A stretch of 64,000 nucleotides of DNA from Pseudomonas sp. MYb327 (GTDB lineage Bacteria; Pseudomonadota; Gammaproteobacteria; Pseudomonadales; Pseudomonadaceae). The notes under the pieces were generated by a model. It had not been told where the DNA came from. It worked only from the letters and a program-made list of their open reading frames with translations, and did not search any database. Made by a program: the position numbers and the translations under genes. Shown in pieces: positions 62,786-64,000 of this stretch (position 1 is its first letter; each line of letters starts with the position of its first letter). The stretch spans positions 6,082,501-6,146,500 of the forward strand of contig NZ_CP159258.1 in the NCBI RefSeq assembly GCF_040438925.1. The letters are read 5' to 3'.

Positions 62786-63070
62786 ATGTCGCTGCACTTG
62801 ATGACGCTGTTAACCGCCCATCCCGCCAAATTGATCAACCTGCTGGCCCTGCTCTTTGCATGCCCCGGCGGATGGCTGCTGCACGCGACCCGTCGCCGTG
62901 AGCAGCGTGCAATGGCCAGCCTGGAGGCGCAGAGCCAGAGCCGTCGCATCGACGAACCGACGTTGATGCTCGATGGTGCGACCTTGCGCATGAACCGGTT
63001 TTTCTACCGTTTCGGTTTCGCCTGCCTGGGGTTGGCGTTGCTGGTGTCGTGGATTAGCACGCGGGTCTGA
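62786..63070 (+). CDS. Small two-helix membrane protein
   Basis: A 94-residue protein with two hydrophobic segments (about 12-32 and 72-90) around a basic, charged loop (RRREQRAMASLEAQSQSRR). GAGG lies 6 nt before the ATG, and a TAGAAT hexamer about 60 bp upstream is a good -10. No family recognised. It probably sits in the inner membrane. Confidence 0.7.
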   Translation: MSLHLMTLLTAHPAKLINLLALLFACPGGWLLHATRRREQRAMASLEAQSQSRRIDEPTLMLDGATLRMNRFFYRFGFACLGLALLVSWISTRV

Positions 63071-63129
63071 AGCCCTATGGCGCGGGAGCAAGTTCCCTCG
63101 CCTCAGGTTGTGTGATGATCTGGAAAACC

Positions 63130-63155
63130 AAACGGCGCCCCTTAGGCGCCGTTTT
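63130..63155. terminator. Bidirectional terminator
   Basis: AAACGGCGCC/GGCGCCGTTTT hairpin with a 5-nt loop, between the convergent small membrane protein gene and the acyltransferase gene. Confidence 0.88.
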
Positions 63156-63166
63156 ACCATCAGCGG

Positions 63167-64000
63167 TTAAAGCGGCAATCCCGCCTTCACCCGATACTGA
63201 TTACGCACTGGCGTCGCATATTGCAGCACCAGGAACGGACGATGTTCCTCGGGGCAGGCGTCCAGACGTTGCTGCCACTGTTCTTTGGCCTTGGCCAATT
63301 CATCGGCTGCAAACACCTGCGCAGCGTTCGGCACCTGCAACTGCGGGTCAGCGTCTTTCCATTGCGCGTAAGCCAGGTAGTGCACCGGAAACAGGCGATA
63401 ACCGCCGAGAATCTGCTTGTCCATCTCGACCGCCAATTGCTTGGTGTCATCGAACAGCTCGCTTATCGGCGCGGAAAAGTGCACGTGCACCCGGCCTTTA
63501 TAGCCGGTGATGCCCTTGGCGATGCTCACGTCGTCTTCGCCTGGCGCCTTGGTGTAGGTGCCCGTCGTGGCGCGGATGTAGAGCTCGCGGGCCTTGGCCT
63601 GGTCGCACGGGTCGTATTCGTAGCTGATCGACACCGGGGTCAGGTTCAGTGAACGAATGACTTCGCCGAACGGCTCATCCTTGCGGCTCATGTGGAACAT
63701 CTTGAGGATCGCCGACTCGGTGCGGTCGTCGCCATCTTTGGCCCGGCCTTCGGCCTGGGCGATCCAGATCGAGGCGCAATCGTTTCGGATCGAATGGTTG
63801 ATGTATGCCGACAGCAACTGATAGGCCGCCATTTTTTCGCGGCGACCGGTGATCGAACGGTGCACGATGAAGCTCTTGTTCAGGCGCATCAAATCGCTGA
63901 CGAAGGGCTTTTGCAGCAGGTTGTCGCCAATGGCGATGCGCGGCGTCGGCAGGCCGGCGTGGTACACGGCGTAGTTGACGAAGGCCGGGTCCATCACGAT
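63167..64000 (-). CDS. 1-acyl-sn-glycerol-3-phosphate acyltransferase-like protein (partial)
   Basis: The 3' 277 codons of a larger minus-strand gene cut by the right edge. Motifs of the PlsC/LPLAT family are visible: the substrate-pocket segment FIVHRSITGRREKMAAY and the motif-III-like IAQAEGRAKDG. The HX4D catalytic box, whose last residue is probably the Asp of MDPAFVNYAVYH, lies at the truncated edge. It should transfer acyl chains in phospholipid synthesis or remodelling. The N-terminus is not in view. Confidence 0.82.
   Translation of the reverse strand: MVMDPAFVNYAVYHAGLPTPRIAIGDNLLQKPFVSDLMRLNKSFIVHRSITGRREKMAAYQLLSAYINHSIRNDCASIWIAQAEGRAKDGDDRTESAILKMFHMSRKDEPFGEVIRSLNLTPVSISYEYDPCDQAKARELYIRATTGTYTKAPGEDDVSIAKGITGYKGRVHVHFSAPISELFDDTKQLAVEMDKQILGGYRLFPVHYLAYAQWKDADPQLQVPNAAQVFAADELAKAKEQWQQRLDACPEEHRPFLVLQYATPVRNQYRVKAGLPL

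Overview
The window is ordinary, GC-rich chromosomal DNA from a fluorescent pseudomonad (Pseudomonas fluorescens/putida type). The gene order murI-pagL, tRNA-Gln-prs-rplY-pth-ychF, hemH-uraA-upp-hpt and mqo, the cryptic psi (holD) upstream of rimI, MksFEB and the many GTAGGAGC...GGCTTGC palindromes (REPINs) all fit that group. No phage, plasmid, transposase or CRISPR is visible.

Layout. (1) 1-3550: the 3' part of an rRNA operon (tRNA-Ala, 23S, 5S, terminator); 16S and tRNA-Ile lie off the left edge. (2) 3651-7216: a lipid-transport operon with PqiA split into two proteins and a six-MCE-domain PqiB/LetB-like tunnel protein. (3) 7285-12090, minus strand: the MksF-MksE-MksB condensin without a nuclease subunit. 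(4) 12259-21437: holD-rimI, carbonic anhydrase, two transporters, a soluble PAS-PAS-MCP receptor and a flavin reductase. (5) 21485-26187: ddlA, then a small decay zone with a frameshifted molbindin and a headless HigA-like antitoxin, then ggt and a DUF2817 hydrolase. (6) 26295-30095: tRNA-Met, a transmembrane chemoreceptor and an Fsr-like efflux pump. (7) 30247-37163, minus strand: ychF, pth, rplY, prs, tRNA-Gln, ispE, lolB and a TPR lipoprotein. (8) 37365-42734, plus strand: hemA-prfA-prmC-moeB-murI, nearly all with overlapping ends, then pagL.

(9) 43234-52921 is the most interesting part. Nine minus-strand genes with overlapping ends encode DUF523/DUF1722, a MerR/LitR-like regulator, photolyase, an NTF2-like protein, an SDR, a flavoprotein, DUF1365, a CFA-synthase-like methyltransferase and DUF2878. 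Upstream lies a second unit (renalase-like flavoprotein plus a Trp-rich protein). Both promoters carry TGTACA-N12-TGTACA-like sites, which points to one light or photo-oxidative-stress regulon controlled by the encoded MerR protein. Downstream of the divergent promoter is an SDR-hemH pair whose ferrochelatase has an unusual cysteine cluster.

(10) 55148-64000: uraA-upp, hpt, small conserved proteins, mqo, a 740-bp gene-poor stretch, a YajG-type lipoprotein, and an acyltransferase cut by the right edge. Nine REP/REPIN-type inverted repeats sit between genes across the window. Function calls rest on reading motifs and recalling families; no searches were run.
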